DNA from: Apostichopus japonicus
Taxonomy: Eukaryota; Echinodermata; Holothuroidea; Aspidochirotida; Stichopodidae
DNA: 64,000 nucleotides
NCBI RefSeq assembly: GCF_037975245.1
Contig: NC_092567.1
Coordinates: 23,836,376 to 23,900,375 of the forward strand
Reading direction: 5' to 3'
Position 1 is the first letter of the stretch, and the number at the start of each line of letters is the position of its first letter. The notes beneath the pieces are model-generated. The model saw nothing but the letters and a program-made list of their open reading frames with translations. It made no database searches and had not been told where the DNA came from. A program made the translations under genes and the position numbers. Positions 48,601 through 59,026 of this stretch are shown here, piece by piece.

Positions 48601-51600
48601 GCATACATATATTTATATAGTGACAGCATTTAAAAACTATCATTTCTGGGAAGACATAAAGTGAAACCAGAAATTGTCTGCTAATAGTGATTCAAACACT
48701 AGGTTTAGATTAACTATAAAACCTATTTTTACCCAGCATGTAAGAAAAACCTGAGCAAAGGTGTTCTTTCCATGACTAGCTCAAATTCCCAGAATTTAGA
48801 TATTTAATTGACTTAATTTGAAATTAAAACCAATCTAAGAACCAGTACGTCATCCAGACTTCCCAAAACTATGCACTGGTTGTAAGAAACCACACTGTTA
48901 GGTAATTTCCCCACATTGCCAGCAGGTCCAATTTCTTGGCCAATCCAATAGTCGAGCACTAACAATCTGCACCACCACTCCCTCAGAAGTCTGAAAATGT
49001 ACCGTAATTGCTTCACATTTCGAAATCTACTCTACAGAACAGAAAATGAGACGAAATTGTTTTCGTCACGGGATAACTTATTTTGTTTAAAAGAGCATAT
49101 ATATTACAGGACTACCTGGCCGGACTTCCGACTCTGTTGTGTTTAAAGGTAGTCAGTATAGGCACCAAATTATAGCACACTATTTTATTGATAAAAGTTT
49201 TCAAATAGTACTTTCCTGGAGGTCTTTACACTCTCCAAATTTTTCTCAGACAATTTTTAAGGTACACACAAGATGACTGAATGTCCCAGTGAGGAACATC
49301 TTCTCGAAGGTTGTAATGAAAACAGTTTAAGAATTTTGACCAAAGGTGACCATATATGAATATCTAGCATATTTGGGGCCAATACAGCATACCCATCAGG
49401 CGTGGTGAGAATGGGTGTTTTATTTCATGTGGGTTTATAACCGGTCTCAGGGATTCACTTCCGTTCCTGTTTCTGTGGTGTAAGCCCGCATCCTTGTTAT
49501 TTTTATTTTTTATTATACTTTTGCATGTTTAATAAATTAAATGTGCAAGTTGTTAAGCATCCTATAGATATTTCTCGTATGATGTGTATCCTGTGTATTG
49601 GACTTTCTAAATCAAATCACACCTCGTTAGCTTTATCAAAGACTAAGGATCGATAGCCCAGTGCCAGTTTTACAAACAAAGAATAATGTCGTTTGATACC
49701 TCAGCCATTGTTCTCTGCTCTACTACAGTTTATTCTATTGTTTATCCCGCCATCTTGCTTGATGTTCTCTGATTAACTATATCATTATCACTTCTTAAAC
49801 CTCTATGTTCCTTTCACTTGTATTAATACCTTTCACCTCAACTCTAGCCATTGCTGAAGAAGGTCACAGGGGAACTTTAAATTTCATGCATATTGTAAAC
49901 AAGAGTAACAACACTGCACTTAGTAGTTTAACTAAACTTCTATTTAAGAAATTTGTTTTGATTGGCAATATTTCTGAGCAGTTTATCCATTTGTCTGTTG
50001 TGAAAAATATAAGACATAGGCCGGATAACGGTGTCTTTTCTTTTCCTCCCATCTCATTTTATCCAGGTTGCCTTTTGCTCCTTATTAGCAGACATAAGTT
50101 TGTTACAATATGAGAGGGTTGTATTCCTTCAAAGTGGAAACACTGACCCCCCACCCCTTATAATAGAGGCTGATAGAATGCATGGAAGCTAGCTGCAATA
50201 TGGACACCAGTAATTATCGGACATGACTGCATGCGGAAACATTCAGTGACCCAATCGAAAAATTGTGACCCGTAGATATTAAATGGAGAACAAAGGACTC
50301 ATAGTTATTTTACTACAGTATTTCTTTACCTGATCATATTCCAGTTTACGGTAAAAGCTGAGGACTTCAGTTACATGCTCAAGAAGACATACCGAAATAA
50401 ATCCTACTTATATCATCATGAAGCCTAGATTAAAACAAGATCATTGGTTGCTTTGATTTCAAAACTTGGATAAACAATTCTTGGACACAATGACAAATGA
50501 GACCCATATGCTGGCATTCACCTGACTCGTAACAAGATCGGAACATACAAAGCTACTATCCTATATGTGAATGCCTTTTTTTGTGATTAGCTGAAATGGA
50601 ACTTTTTTTGACGACGTACTGTACTACAACTTTTCAAAAGTAATGTGGTACATTGACTTTTCACAGACTTTCCTACTGTACGTGTGGATGTGTATTTTGT
50701 CCAGGGGCTTAGGAAGGCAGACCTGACTCTGGGGTCAAATTACGTCATAGTGGCCACCTTTGTGCACTATTCATATATCCCAGGCCGTTTGCCCCCTCCC
50801 CAAAGTATAACCCCCTTCTCGTCAGGCCTAGTTGTAACACTATATTCTATGCAGGGTATATTTGATGCCATTCCGCATCTACAGTAAGCTACCTGATACT
50901 ACATATGCAAATAATGAAATTGCTACGGATCCAAATGAGAAGATGTTTGGTAGCTTTTGTACATGTCCTATAGCATGCTATTTCCAGTCATTTCATAATG
51001 AGAAATAAACCGAATGAGCCTGACAAACTGCTATACAAACTGTGAACACTAAATCGGCCATCTGCAAACTTTTAGGCACCCTACCCAGGAGCTTCCATGA
51101 GCTACAACCGACCAGACCCCCCTCCCCCCACCCCTTGGCATCGAGGCTGACAAAATGCATGGAAGCTGGCTGGACTATGACATCATCAGCAGACAAGTCA
51201 TCTGACATGCAGAAACATTCGGTGACCCATTGAAACATTTTGCCTTGCGGATTTTGAATCGCTACCCATAGTTTGAGGACTGTCACACTACACTATTCTC
51301 AGGGGGAGGGGGGTGGGGGAGAGGGGTGCAACACTGGGACATGGGCATTGTCAGTTTAGGGATGGGTTCTTGTCATCAGTGCTGCTTATTTATATTGACT
51401 TCTTGTCTATTTTCTTTCTTCTGTTTGTGGTTTTTTTTCAGGGAGTAAGCTCTCGACAAGCCCTCAAGTGGTTTATTCCCCCATTCACACCATATACATT
51501 TATTTTATATTTAGACTGTATTACTGTACATATATGTAACACGTAGTGTGGAAAACAAATAAATGAAACAAAACAAATATTGGGAACCTATCTCGGAAGT

Positions 51601-53330
51601 GGCTGTAATAATATTCTTTGAGGAGAAGCAAACACAATTTAATTGTCATCATTGATCTGTATGACAAACATATGTGCTCCAGACAATTTGGGTGGTAGAA
51701 TGAGAAGGAGGGCAGTAGACCGGAATAAGATGCTTGTTGGGAGAGTATATATATATACATATATAGTGTTAATTGGTTTAATACCAATTGCTCTAGTTAG
51801 TAGAGTGAGAATGAATTTGTTGAGGGTGACTGGTAAGTGAAAGAGTGAAGTAACTATGATGAACACCTCCGACCAACCGGTTTAGAGAAAAGATCTTTCA
51901 AACCGCTCAACGTAAGATTGACATTCAAAATTCTTACAATTCATTAGTGTTTACACGGGTCCAAAAATCGGGAACCGGGTACCCGAGGGCCGTTACCCGT
52001 CGGGTATCCGGGTACCCGGAAAAAATTTGTTTACCCTCGTGTATCATGATTTTCAAGGAATTACATTTTGGATGCTGTAATAAATGCATTATATTCTCCC
52101 ACTGACAATGTTCTCATGTTCAAATACGTAGGTGTAAGATAAGGTATAAAACCTTCCTCGATAATTTTTATTTGCTTTTGTTTCTTTCATTAACTTGTTA
52201 ATAAATTATTTAATTATAATTAGCATTACTACAAAGAGCTCACTGCCGCCGCTGCTTATGCTTGCTCGTGCACGTCTATTGGATCGAACCATATATATCC
52301 AATTTAGCTCGTCACTACTACTACTACTATCTTTTATGCAGGCCCAGGGTTCGCATTAGCCGCGCGATTCGCGCAATTTGATCGCATTTGGAATAAACGA
52401 TTAGTAAAAAGCCACTTGCAATTACTATTTTATAGTTTTCCCGTCTATAATCCATGAACATCTCGTAAAATTCCTTGTCAGCCTTTCCTTCTATGAAACA
52501 TACGAATGAATAAATAATAATTTCTTCCACATGGTAGCCTAACACCACACTAAGTCAATGAGAAATCTAGCTAAGCCTAACCATCTGTTTATTTGCTGAA
52601 GTTGTGACGCAGTTATAAGACATCCATGGAATACTTTCGTTATTGCTGTTACGTTCGACCACATGGTTGCCTAACACTACACAAAGTCAATGGGGGTAAT
52701 AAAGCCTAGCCTTCTGTTTATTAGCTGAAATTGTGACGCAGTTATAAGATATCCGTGGAAAGCTTTCGTTATTGCTGTTATCTTCAACCACATGGTAGCC
52801 TAACACCACACTAAGTCAATGGGAAATCTGCCTAACCATCGGTTTGCATTTTTTTTTTTAAATCACACTTTGCGTAGGATTCGGGTAATAAATTAGGAAC
52901 TGGGTAGTACCGCGTCGGGCGGGGACCTTCGTTATTGCTGCTATCTTCGACCACATTGTAGCCTAATACCACACTAAGTCAATGGGAAATCTGCCTAACC
53001 GTCGGTTTGCCGATTTTTTTTTTTTTAAATCACACTTTGCGTAGGATTCGGGTAATAAATTAGGAACCGGGTAGTATCGCGTCGGGCGGGTACCCGGGTA
53101 CCCGGATAACCCGTGCAAACACTACAATTCATGATACAACGTTGGAGCCGACAGTTGCAACTTCATTTCTGCATCGATTGAGCAAAAGATTTGACTACAT
53201 TTTGGGTCAAGACAGGAAAAACGGTGATGAAAACAAACATCGAAAAACACAATTATATTGGAAAAAAAAGAAGATCTTTCTTACCTTTCCACATTTGTGT
53301 GGTATGAACTGATGACAGCGATAAGTCCAT
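37896..53330 (-). CDS. Tel/Yan (ETV6)-type ETS transcription factor, 7 coding exons, 647 aa
   Basis: CDS complement join of 53285..53330, 45343..45549, 44629..44745, 42127..42228, 40868..41680, 40017..40266 and 37896..38304: 1944 nt, all introns GT-AG and phase 1. A nuclear DNA-binding factor; the Tel/Yan class are repressors. The PNT/SAM domain spans residues 17-84 and keeps Ala54 (G-K-A-L) and Val73 (G-D-V-L), equivalent to ETV6 Ala93 and Val112, which build the SAM polymer interface, so polymerisation is likely. A Ser/Pro-rich linker follows. The ETS domain spans about 430-515, with Trp436, Trp454 and Trp474 and a recognition helix with Arg490 and Arg493. The tail is basic, then Ser-rich, and ends in a sumoylation-type V-K-S-E (641-644). 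An in-frame TAA lies upstream of the ATG. Assignment rests on domain order and motif recall. Confidence 0.93.
38709..39063 (-). mobile_element. TTAA MITE, full-length copy, inverted
   Basis: Flanked by TTAA on both sides (38705-38708, 39064-39067). Both ends carry AGGCATTGAAGACTCGC-type sequence. It abuts the satellite array without a gap. Confidence 0.85.
39064..39932. repeat. Satellite of ~92-bp units with trimeric higher-order pattern
   Basis: About ten units around GTGTTAACATTG, then TTAATATCCTTCAAG, ATCTGTTGCTCTATTCACC and TGTATGTTTTCTCTTTATA. Two marker sites distinguish variants: A (TTGTTTTGCCTATG, AGTATCAACCCT), B (TTGCTTGCCTGTG, AGAATCAACCTT) and A' (TTGTTTTGCCTATG, AGTATCAACCTT). 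After a first A, the order is A-B-A', A-B-A', A-B-terminal, so the amplified unit is about 272 bp. Confidence 0.9.
40017..40266 (-). CDS. ETS gene, exon 6 (DNA-binding domain)
   Basis: Acceptor GCATCATCAG|GT, donor ACAG|GTAAGT. Encodes residues 429-512: L-L-W-D-F, W-x-N-R-E-K-R-I-F-R, L-W-G and the helix [10 protein letters not shown], almost the whole ETS domain in one exon. Confidence 0.96.
40464..40910. repeat. 59-bp minisatellite derived from the exon 5 end and its splice donor
   Basis: Eight copies of a unit whose plus-strand text includes TTTACCGATGCGTTCACATG and GTGGACTGCCTGTTCCATG. The right-most copy is the real 3' end of exon 5 plus its GTAAAT donor (boundary 40868/40867); seven more lie in the intron. 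Copies next to the exon are nearly identical and distant ones diverge. All keep GTAAA at the donor position on the minus strand. Confidence 0.9.
40868..41680 (-). CDS. ETS gene, exon 5 (central linker)
   Basis: Acceptor TCGATAACAG|AG, donor ATCG|GTAAAT. Encodes residues 158-428, a Ser/Pro/His-rich linker without recognised fold. Short P-K-K-R-P and C-P-P-Y-G-K type segments are present. The 3' edge is the right-most unit of a minisatellite. Confidence 0.92.
41870..42051 (+). mobile_element. TTAA MITE, 5'-truncated copy in intron 4
   Basis: Matches the right half of the full-length MITE, from CACAACACAGTATACATAGC to GGGGCGAGTCTTCAATACCT. It lies 75 bp from exon 4. The left half and the right TTAA are absent. 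Confidence 0.8.
42127..42228 (-). CDS. ETS gene, exon 4
   Basis: Donor CCAG|GTAAGT. The acceptor region contains a 12-bp tandem duplication (TGTCAGGTCAAA twice) giving two usable AGs, exon start 42228 or 42216, which differ by four in-frame residues (Q-M-S-G). Encodes about residues 124-157, including [11 protein letters not shown]. Confidence 0.88.
42229..44628 (-). other. Intron 3 of the ETS gene
   Basis: 2.4 kb. Apart from the TTAA MITE next to exon 3 (44252-44600) I see no gene or recognised repeat. Short frames, such as the one at 43672-44058, lack support. Confidence 0.7.
44252..44600 (+). mobile_element. TTAA MITE beside the exon 3 splice donor
   Basis: Left TTAA at 44248-44251. Ends GGGCGAGTCTTCAATACC at 44600, 28 bp from the exon 3 donor; the right TTAA is lost. 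Inverted relative to the ETS gene. Confidence 0.8.
44629..44745 (-). CDS. ETS gene, exon 3
   Basis: Acceptor TTTCCATGCAG|AT, donor ACAG|GTAAAT. Encodes residues 85-123, joining the PNT domain to the linker (M-T-Q-E-R-N-T-I-P, then [10 protein letters not shown]). Confidence 0.9.
44746..45342 (-). other. Intron 2 of the ETS gene
   Basis: Donor ACAG|GTTGGT (weaker than consensus), acceptor TTTCCATGCAG. No repeat recognised within it. Confidence 0.75.
45343..45549 (-). CDS. ETS gene, exon 2 (PNT/SAM domain)
   Basis: Acceptor TTTTCTTCAG|AA. Encodes residues 16-84: [27 protein letters not shown] and [10 protein letters not shown], the complete pointed domain in one exon, closest to the ETV6/Yan type. 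Confidence 0.95.
45599..45625. repeat. (AT)n microsatellite
   Basis: Pure alternating AT tract about 50 bp upstream (minus strand) of the exon 2 acceptor. Confidence 0.95.
46226..46330. repeat. Tandem duplication, ~54-bp unit
   Basis: Two copies of a G-run followed by GAGGGGAGGAGTACGAATTC and TAGAATCTCCCAACTGATTT. Confidence 0.9.
46840..46885 (+). repeat. (GATA)n/(GACA)n microsatellite
   Basis: GATAGATAGATAGACAGACAGACAGATA followed by GATAGAGAGATA: a short compound tetranucleotide repeat. Confidence 0.9.
47441..47690 (+). mobile_element. MITE of the GGCCCCAAAT family
   Basis: CTGTACTGGCCCCAAATATG at the left and ATTTGGGGGCTGTACGGACT at the right. Internal text (GGTCACCTTTGGTCAAAATT and neighbours) is the inverse of 49145-49394. 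Confidence 0.7.
49145..49394 (-). mobile_element. MITE of the GGCCCCAAAT family, inverted copy
   Basis: Aligns end to end with the reverse complement of 47441-47690, for example GACCAAAGGTGACCATAT and ATTTGGGGCCAATACAGCAT. The pair could form a long intronic hairpin. Confidence 0.72.
50150..50280 (+). repeat. Dispersed direct repeat, copy 1 (copy 2 at 51125-51260)
   Basis: Shares CCCCCCACCCCT, AATGCATGGAAGCT.GCTG and GAAACATTC.GTGACCCA blocks in the same order with 51112-51230. Nature unknown. Confidence 0.55.
51945..53124. mobile_element. Non-autonomous hAT element, 1180 bp, with 8-bp TSD
   Basis: Inverted ends TAGTGTTTACACGGGT/ACCCGTGCAAACACTA (15 of 16 match) and a perfect duplication CAATTCAT (51937-51944, 53125-53132). 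Subterminal regions are packed with GGGTACCCG palindromes. The middle (52530-53000) is a ~130-bp direct repeat around CACATGGTAGCCTAACACCA, about 3.5 copies. It ends 160 bp from ETS exon 1. No transposase. Confidence 0.92.
53285..53330 (-). CDS. ETS gene, exon 1 coding part (start codon)
   Basis: ATG at 53330-53328 encodes 15 residues (M-D-L-S-L-S-S, ending M-W-K) plus the first base of Glu16. Donor GGAAAG|GTAAGA. An in-frame TAA lies 27 nt upstream of the ATG. The phase matches exon 2 exactly. The exon probably begins at 53472 after an acceptor-like TTTTTCTTCCAG, leaving 142 nt of 5' UTR and implying an upstream noncoding exon. +4 is G, but -3 is C. Confidence 0.75.
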
Positions 53331-54727
53331 GTGGAATAAAGGTAGCAGACTAAGTTAGTTTTAAGTTCCGATACCTGAGACGGTAGATCTATCTTGACGT
53401 AATAACATCCAGATAACAGCAAAACCTGAAGTATACCCCTGAAGTTTGTTGACCAAATGACTTCAAAATTTCCTGGAAGAAAAATGTACATTTCACTGGA
53501 GCTGAGCAAAACATTTTATAAGCTTGTAAATTAAACATCAACTTTCAATTGGTATAAATGGTAGCTTGTAGAAGTATAGCTGTCTTATTTTGTTCAATTG
53601 CAATGTTATCTACAATCAAACACCACCCCCCCCCCTCCTTTATCGTGCCAAACTTCAAAACAGAAAAAAAAAAATTAGTCAAGGTTTAATTGCCTGCCAG
53701 TCACTCTTTAAGTCTTCCACTTCTTCAAACTATTTAGTTTAAATATTGACTTCACAAGTAGTAATATTATAAACTCTTAAAGAAACTGGAGCAGAAGAGA
53801 ATAGAAACTTTATTTTCAAAATCAAATACACAAATGAAACCACTTCCTATAACGAGCTTTAATATACACTACTAAGTTAGTTAGTCTTAAAAGTAACTGT
53901 TACCTCTTTCACTCTTTCAAAGTAGTTTAATGTTGACGACACAAATGATAAACACTTTAAAATTGGAGTGGAATTTAGAAATCTTGAATTAAAATCTGAT
54001 AACAACTTCTCCCCCAAAAACAGAAAACCAAACAACACCCCAAAAAAATCCCCATAAAAACACTCACCATCATGAGCTTAAATAATACACAGACAAAGTA
54101 CTAGGACAGTAAGTCAATCCAATTCTGCTGCTTTCAATTCTACGCCGTACGATCTGCAGAGTTTAATTTAAGCTAGCTGGAACTTGCAATCTGGATAGTT
54201 TGTCACAACAGTATCGAGCTTGACTTATCCGGGCTCATTACATACTTCCTCCTCTGTCATAAATACCCATTAGATCATAGAAAAACAAGAAGGACAAAAC
54301 CCTTGACAAATTGGAAGGAAGTTATAAGGGTATTCTAATGAGTATCTTCACATCAATAGGAAGACTTGTTGTTAAAGTACAAACTAATACTGAGCAGTGG
54401 CTGCATTGTGAAGTAAAGGACAGATAATTCTGCATTAGAATTGTATGTTAGGCTAGCTATACCAACCAGCACTTTTTAAAATGAATCCTATTAAACCCAT
54501 TAAACCCATTTCTGGAAATTCTTGGAATAAGGCTCTTAAAATTCTTATTTGATACTGGGTTGCAGATCTGTGAAAAACGACGGCAATTTTGCAGACTAAA
54601 AAAATAGAAAGAAAAGAAATTAACCTAACTATTGAACGAAAATTTATATATAAACCCCCTAAATTGTCATCTCTCTTTCTGGGATAATTCTGACACAGCA
54701 GGGACACAAGGTTGGTGTAAGAATACC

Positions 54728-54798
54728 CGAGGATCATGTGATCCTCGAGGATCACATGACTGAAGGATCATGTGACACGAGGATCATGTGACTCGAGA
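54728..54798. promoter_or_regulatory. Cluster of four TCATGTGA (M-box) motifs
   Basis: TCATGTGA at 54734-54741, 54768-54775 and 54784-54791, and its reverse TCACATGA at 54752-54759, at 16-18-bp steps in a CGAGGATCATGTGA-like minisatellite. TCATGTGA is the preferred site of MITF/TFE bHLH-Zip factors. It lies 1.3 kb upstream of ETS exon 1. Function is inference. Confidence 0.45.
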
Positions 54799-56382
54799 TC
54801 CCCGGTTACTCCTTCATCACTTCCGCATAACCAATGATCACAGCGAATCTAAAGGTGGGTACAATATGACTATCTCATTGCTTTGTAAACTATGGTTGTG
54901 ACCTTTGTGCTTTACATAATGCTCTATTGTTCGACATCATTCTACCGTGTACTCTTTCTCAGATATGCGTAGGTTTTATTCTCAATCCCCCTGTTTTGTT
55001 CTTGTTTTTTTGGCCTGTTTTTGATAATCTTTCTAAGTTATATCGCTGACTCACTGGGTACTATAAAATCCAAATATCAAAAATGTAGATCAGTAAAGTT
55101 AAATTATGAAGTTTCATATTAAGTAAAATTCAAAACGTTTCATATATATTTGCATCATAAATAACATGCAGTTAATACTATAGTACTATGGAAGATGCTG
55201 ATGTTTCTAATATTGATATATCATTCAATACAGTATATTTGACATTAACCTTCATAAAACTGGTGACAAAACGATATCTGGGAGGGTATCTCTTTATGAT
55301 TTGATCAACTAAAGTCTTATCTTGAGAAATACTCCATAGGGTTGAAACAATTGTCAATCAATCAAGTACTTTTCCATCTTTATTCAACTAACAGACAACC
55401 CAGGAGATTTAAAAACCTACAATACATAAAGTGTGCAATACTATGCGTGATATGATTTTCTGAATAAACTTTTAAGGGACAGGCCAATTGGATCTAATTT
55501 CCTGGAAAAAGGAGTTACTTCCTAGGAACTAGTACTGTGCGATCATTTATCGCTGTTCAGTCATGTGTACACAACACACTGTTATCAATGGACAGACCTT
55601 GATCAACTGATTGTGGAGCGCTGTTAAACAAATTGAGGAAGTCTCTACATAGCTTTTTGTACTGTATACACAAAAGCACACACTGTATATAAGCAGGTTC
55701 CTGTGACGTAAATAGACCAGAGTAAAACTTGGCAAGCTTCAACTTATTTGAAGCGGAATTTTTTTTAGAGCATTTGGGATATTTTTACACCATCCTGTCG
55801 TTCTGACCAAGCTAACCCATACTGCAAATTACAGAATATAATAATATACATAATATATAGGAATATGTCCTAGGCAGCCTGGCTGCAAGATGCTGCAGCC
55901 CCCTCAGCTTCCTACCCTTTGAAACTAGTGTCTGAATATGGAAACACAATGTCGCACCTGAAGTAAGCACACTATATAACCAGTTACTTGAGCCCACAAA
56001 ATTACGTAAAAAATGATGTAACTATGGCGTAGGTTTTTGCAAACGAATGTGATAAAAAATGTTAAATTGGTGGGATGCACATATTTTTTCCATGGAATAA
56101 ATCATTTAATTATTCTCCAAGCAAAAGCAATCAATTGGTTGAAACCACTCTGAAGACTGACTGATGGGTACTACTGTAGCATTGAGAGCCCTGGATCCTA
56201 AAAGGAGAAAGACTCAAAAACAAGGAGGGCCAGGTGACATACTTGCCCATGAAGAGGGGAGGGAGGGGGGGGGGACAAGTACCTTCCTTCAAAGGATTTT
56301 TGCCACAAAAGAACATGGTAACAATCAAGCAAAATAACAGTGACCAATATGTCACTGTTGGATTAATTTACTGTAGGAGAGA

Positions 56383-56450
56383 TGTGTAGCGTGGTGGATA
56401 GAACACCAGCCTTGTGTATGACAACTGCAGTTCATCATTTTACCTCTTGT
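56383..56450 (+). mobile_element. Possible tRNA-derived SINE head, degenerate
   Basis: GTAGCGTGGTGGATAGAACA resembles a pol III A box in a tRNA-like context, with a degenerate B-box-like GCAGTTCATC about 45 nt on. No functional tRNA fold is claimed. Confidence 0.3.
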
Positions 56451-57424
56451 GGGATATTTAGTTCCAAGGCAACTTGAATCTGATCTGATGTAAAGCACTA
56501 GTCATCCGCCCAGACACCCCCAGACAAGTAATTTTAGGTTATCCAACAGAAATTTGATAACTGGACTACCACAGACAGTTCAACGGTCGACATAAATTGC
56601 CCTGTACAGTCTGTACTGTAAGTGTACCTGAAATTCCACCCAGAACACAGAATGTTCAGATAATCATGTGAAATGGATAGATTCTGAAAGGAGGAAGGCA
56701 GTGACCTCATGAGGAGGAGTCATTAGGGGCAGTATATATGAATGGAGCCAGGTATTGATATAGGAATGATATTAAAATTGAAATTTCACTTATCTTGCTA
56801 TAAATCTTAAATTGCTAAATATTTTAATTTTTGGCTATGAACATACAAGGATATCCGTTTCATTAACAAATGGAGAAACCTGGATACGTCTTACAGTAGA
56901 TGAAAAGTACAAAAGAAGGAAACTGCGCTACAGTGCTGGAAATTACGTGAAGGGCTGATAACATTCCTTTTATTGAATTTAAAGACAAAAGCATAACAAT
57001 AGCACTTCCTGTTCTGTTCAATTCTTGGTTACTCAATAATAAAATAGCTACAGAAAAAAATTCCTGGTAGAACAATATAGGTTGTTACGGTACAGTGAGC
57101 ACATTACACATCTTTCACCTCTGTATGCACTAGAAACGGTGTTTCTTTACCTCAAAGCACCAGAACACCAACTTTATCAGATATATATTTAACAGTTTAA
57201 CAAACTGGTCACTGTACTGTGTTCAGAAGATATCATTGACGCGAGGAAGACCATGATTTCAGATCTCATTTCTCATGAAGACATTATCTTTGAAAAGGGG
57301 GAGTTGCTGCTGATTCGATGGCACCTAGCAATATTGACATAAAACACGTTGTTTTTCCCAAAAATATGATTGCTTCTTACCTCTCCTCTGTGTTAGTATC
57401 TAAGATACAAATTAGTGCATACAC

Positions 57425-57515
57425 CCTAATGAAGGTATATCTTGAGTTGCTGGCCAGACCGGGATTAGGGGTCCTGCACCAAACCAATTAAAGTTTTTAA
57501 CTGAGCTATCCAGCC
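57425..57515 (-). mobile_element. Possible tRNA-derived SINE, degenerate
   Basis: The reverse complement has GGATAGCTCAGTT (A-box like) and later AATCCCGGTCTGGCC, the layout of a tRNA-headed SINE. The B box is eroded. Confidence 0.35.
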
Positions 57516-58016
57516 CATAGCTACTGGCAATTTCTGTTTAGTCCTTTCTATTGCTAATGGGTGTCAATGATAATCCACAGTCGCTTGCATGCTAAAATGT
57601 AAACAAGGATCAAACCCTAATTCGATTCTTGAACACAACCCAGAGAGCAGTCAGGAATAGGGTTTAAAGAAAAATTTGGCTTTTTACATAGGAAACAACA
57701 ATTCACTGTGAATTAATAAATCTGTCATTTTGTCCTAAATGATAACATGATGTCATAGGGCTATTAAGAAGTGGTACTCAAATATATACTGAAGTTCATA
57801 ATTTCAATTTCAGAAGTTTTGTATTTATTTGAATAAATTCATACTGTAGATAGTTTTATTCAATTTACAATTTCTTGTTCATCAAAACAATTGTTTTTGT
57901 TGGGTTTTTTTTTCCCCGAAAGTGATTACGGCGAATTGAGGAAGTAACAATGACATCAATTCTTTATAAATTGAAAAATTAAAAAAAAAGATGTTTATCC
58001 AAATTCAACATCTAGG

Positions 58017-59018
58017 CAGGATTGCCATTTTCCTGGAAAAAACCTGTTTTTCCCACTAAGCGGTAAAAACCAGGTAAAAACCGGGAAAAACTGGTAAATA
58101 CCGGTAAAAACCGCCTCCGCCTCGAAAACTATTATTACTTGTCCGTAATATGCAGGGTCATCAGTAAGCATGATATTGTTTCATGACAGGCATATGTTAT
58201 TGAATATGGGAGTTTCTTAGCTTCATTTTGAGCTATTTTATCACAACCTAATTCTACTTTTTGTGGAAAAAAGAGTATTTTTCATATTGCACATGTATAG
58301 TTATTCTGTCACGATCTCTTTAGCAGTATGCACTGCCTATTGCCCAAACCATTATAGGTCTACACTGGGACACTCACCCCTCCTAAATTCTTCAGGCCTA
58401 TTATGTGCTCAGACAGTTCATTCAATTAATACAGTAGGCAACAGTCTATTGAGGTGAACTTCAATCCAGGGGGCTCAATAGAAACTGCTTTGAAACTATG
58501 TAAGGCACATGGGCCCAATTAAAGTATTAAACGCACAATGGCCCTATCGAGCCTTTCACACAACCCAACTGTTAACCTTGATGCAAACATGGTCCAATTA
58601 TTATACAACTTCATGTATGAGTGATTAAACACTTTAAGGTGGACAGGTGAGGTGATACTGGGCACTTCCTGTGTATAGGCTAACTGAGGAATTACTGTAT
58701 GCATCTCGATAGGAAAATAAAGTTGGTTGATTTGAGCATCCAACATATTATTTATTTGAATTATTTATAATAGTCTAATCGGTAAACTCACAAAGTTATA
58801 GATCATGGCTGTTCTTTGGATGTAACCCAACCCCCTACCATTAGATGCCATTTACTTGTAGTTTCTATGCTCCTCCACAAGTTCCACATGAATTTTTAGG
58901 AATTCTATATAATTTAGGGGTTTTCCCAGTTTTTCCCACTTATAGGTGGGAAAAACCTCCCGGTAAAAACCGGTAAAAACCTGTTTTTTTACCGGGCAGT
59001 AAAAACCGGCCAACCCTG
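58017..59018. mobile_element. Non-autonomous hAT element, 1002 bp, with 8-bp TSD
   Basis: Ends CAGGATTGCC and GGCCAACCCTG (imperfect inverted repeats) and a perfect duplication CATCTAGG (58009-58016, 59019-59026). Subterminal arrays of GGTAAAAACCGG-like palindromes occur at both ends (58060-58115, 58945-59010). No transposase. Confidence 0.92.
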
Positions 59019-59026
59019 CATCTAGG

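Larger units (their letters stand above)
45550..53284 (-). other. Intron 1 of the ETS gene (7.7 kb)
   Basis: Holds an (AT)n tract, a short G-rich tandem duplication, GATA/GACA repeats, two GGCCCCAAAT MITEs, a pair of diverged direct repeats (about 50150-50280 and 51125-51260) and a 1.2-kb hAT element near the exon 1 end. No embedded gene recognised; frames of 60-100 codons here look random. Confidence 0.75.
53473..58016. other. Upstream (5') region of the ETS gene, non-coding
   Basis: No coding gene recognised. Holds the TCATGTGA cluster (54734-54791) and two possible degenerate tRNA-derived SINEs (56383-56450 and 57425-57515, reverse). G run near 56255-56272. Probably first-intron or promoter sequence. 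Confidence 0.45.

Noticed and set aside
53207-53509. 100-codon minus-strand frame over ETS exon 1
   Set aside because: Different frame from the one that splices in phase to exon 2; reads through the donor into intron.
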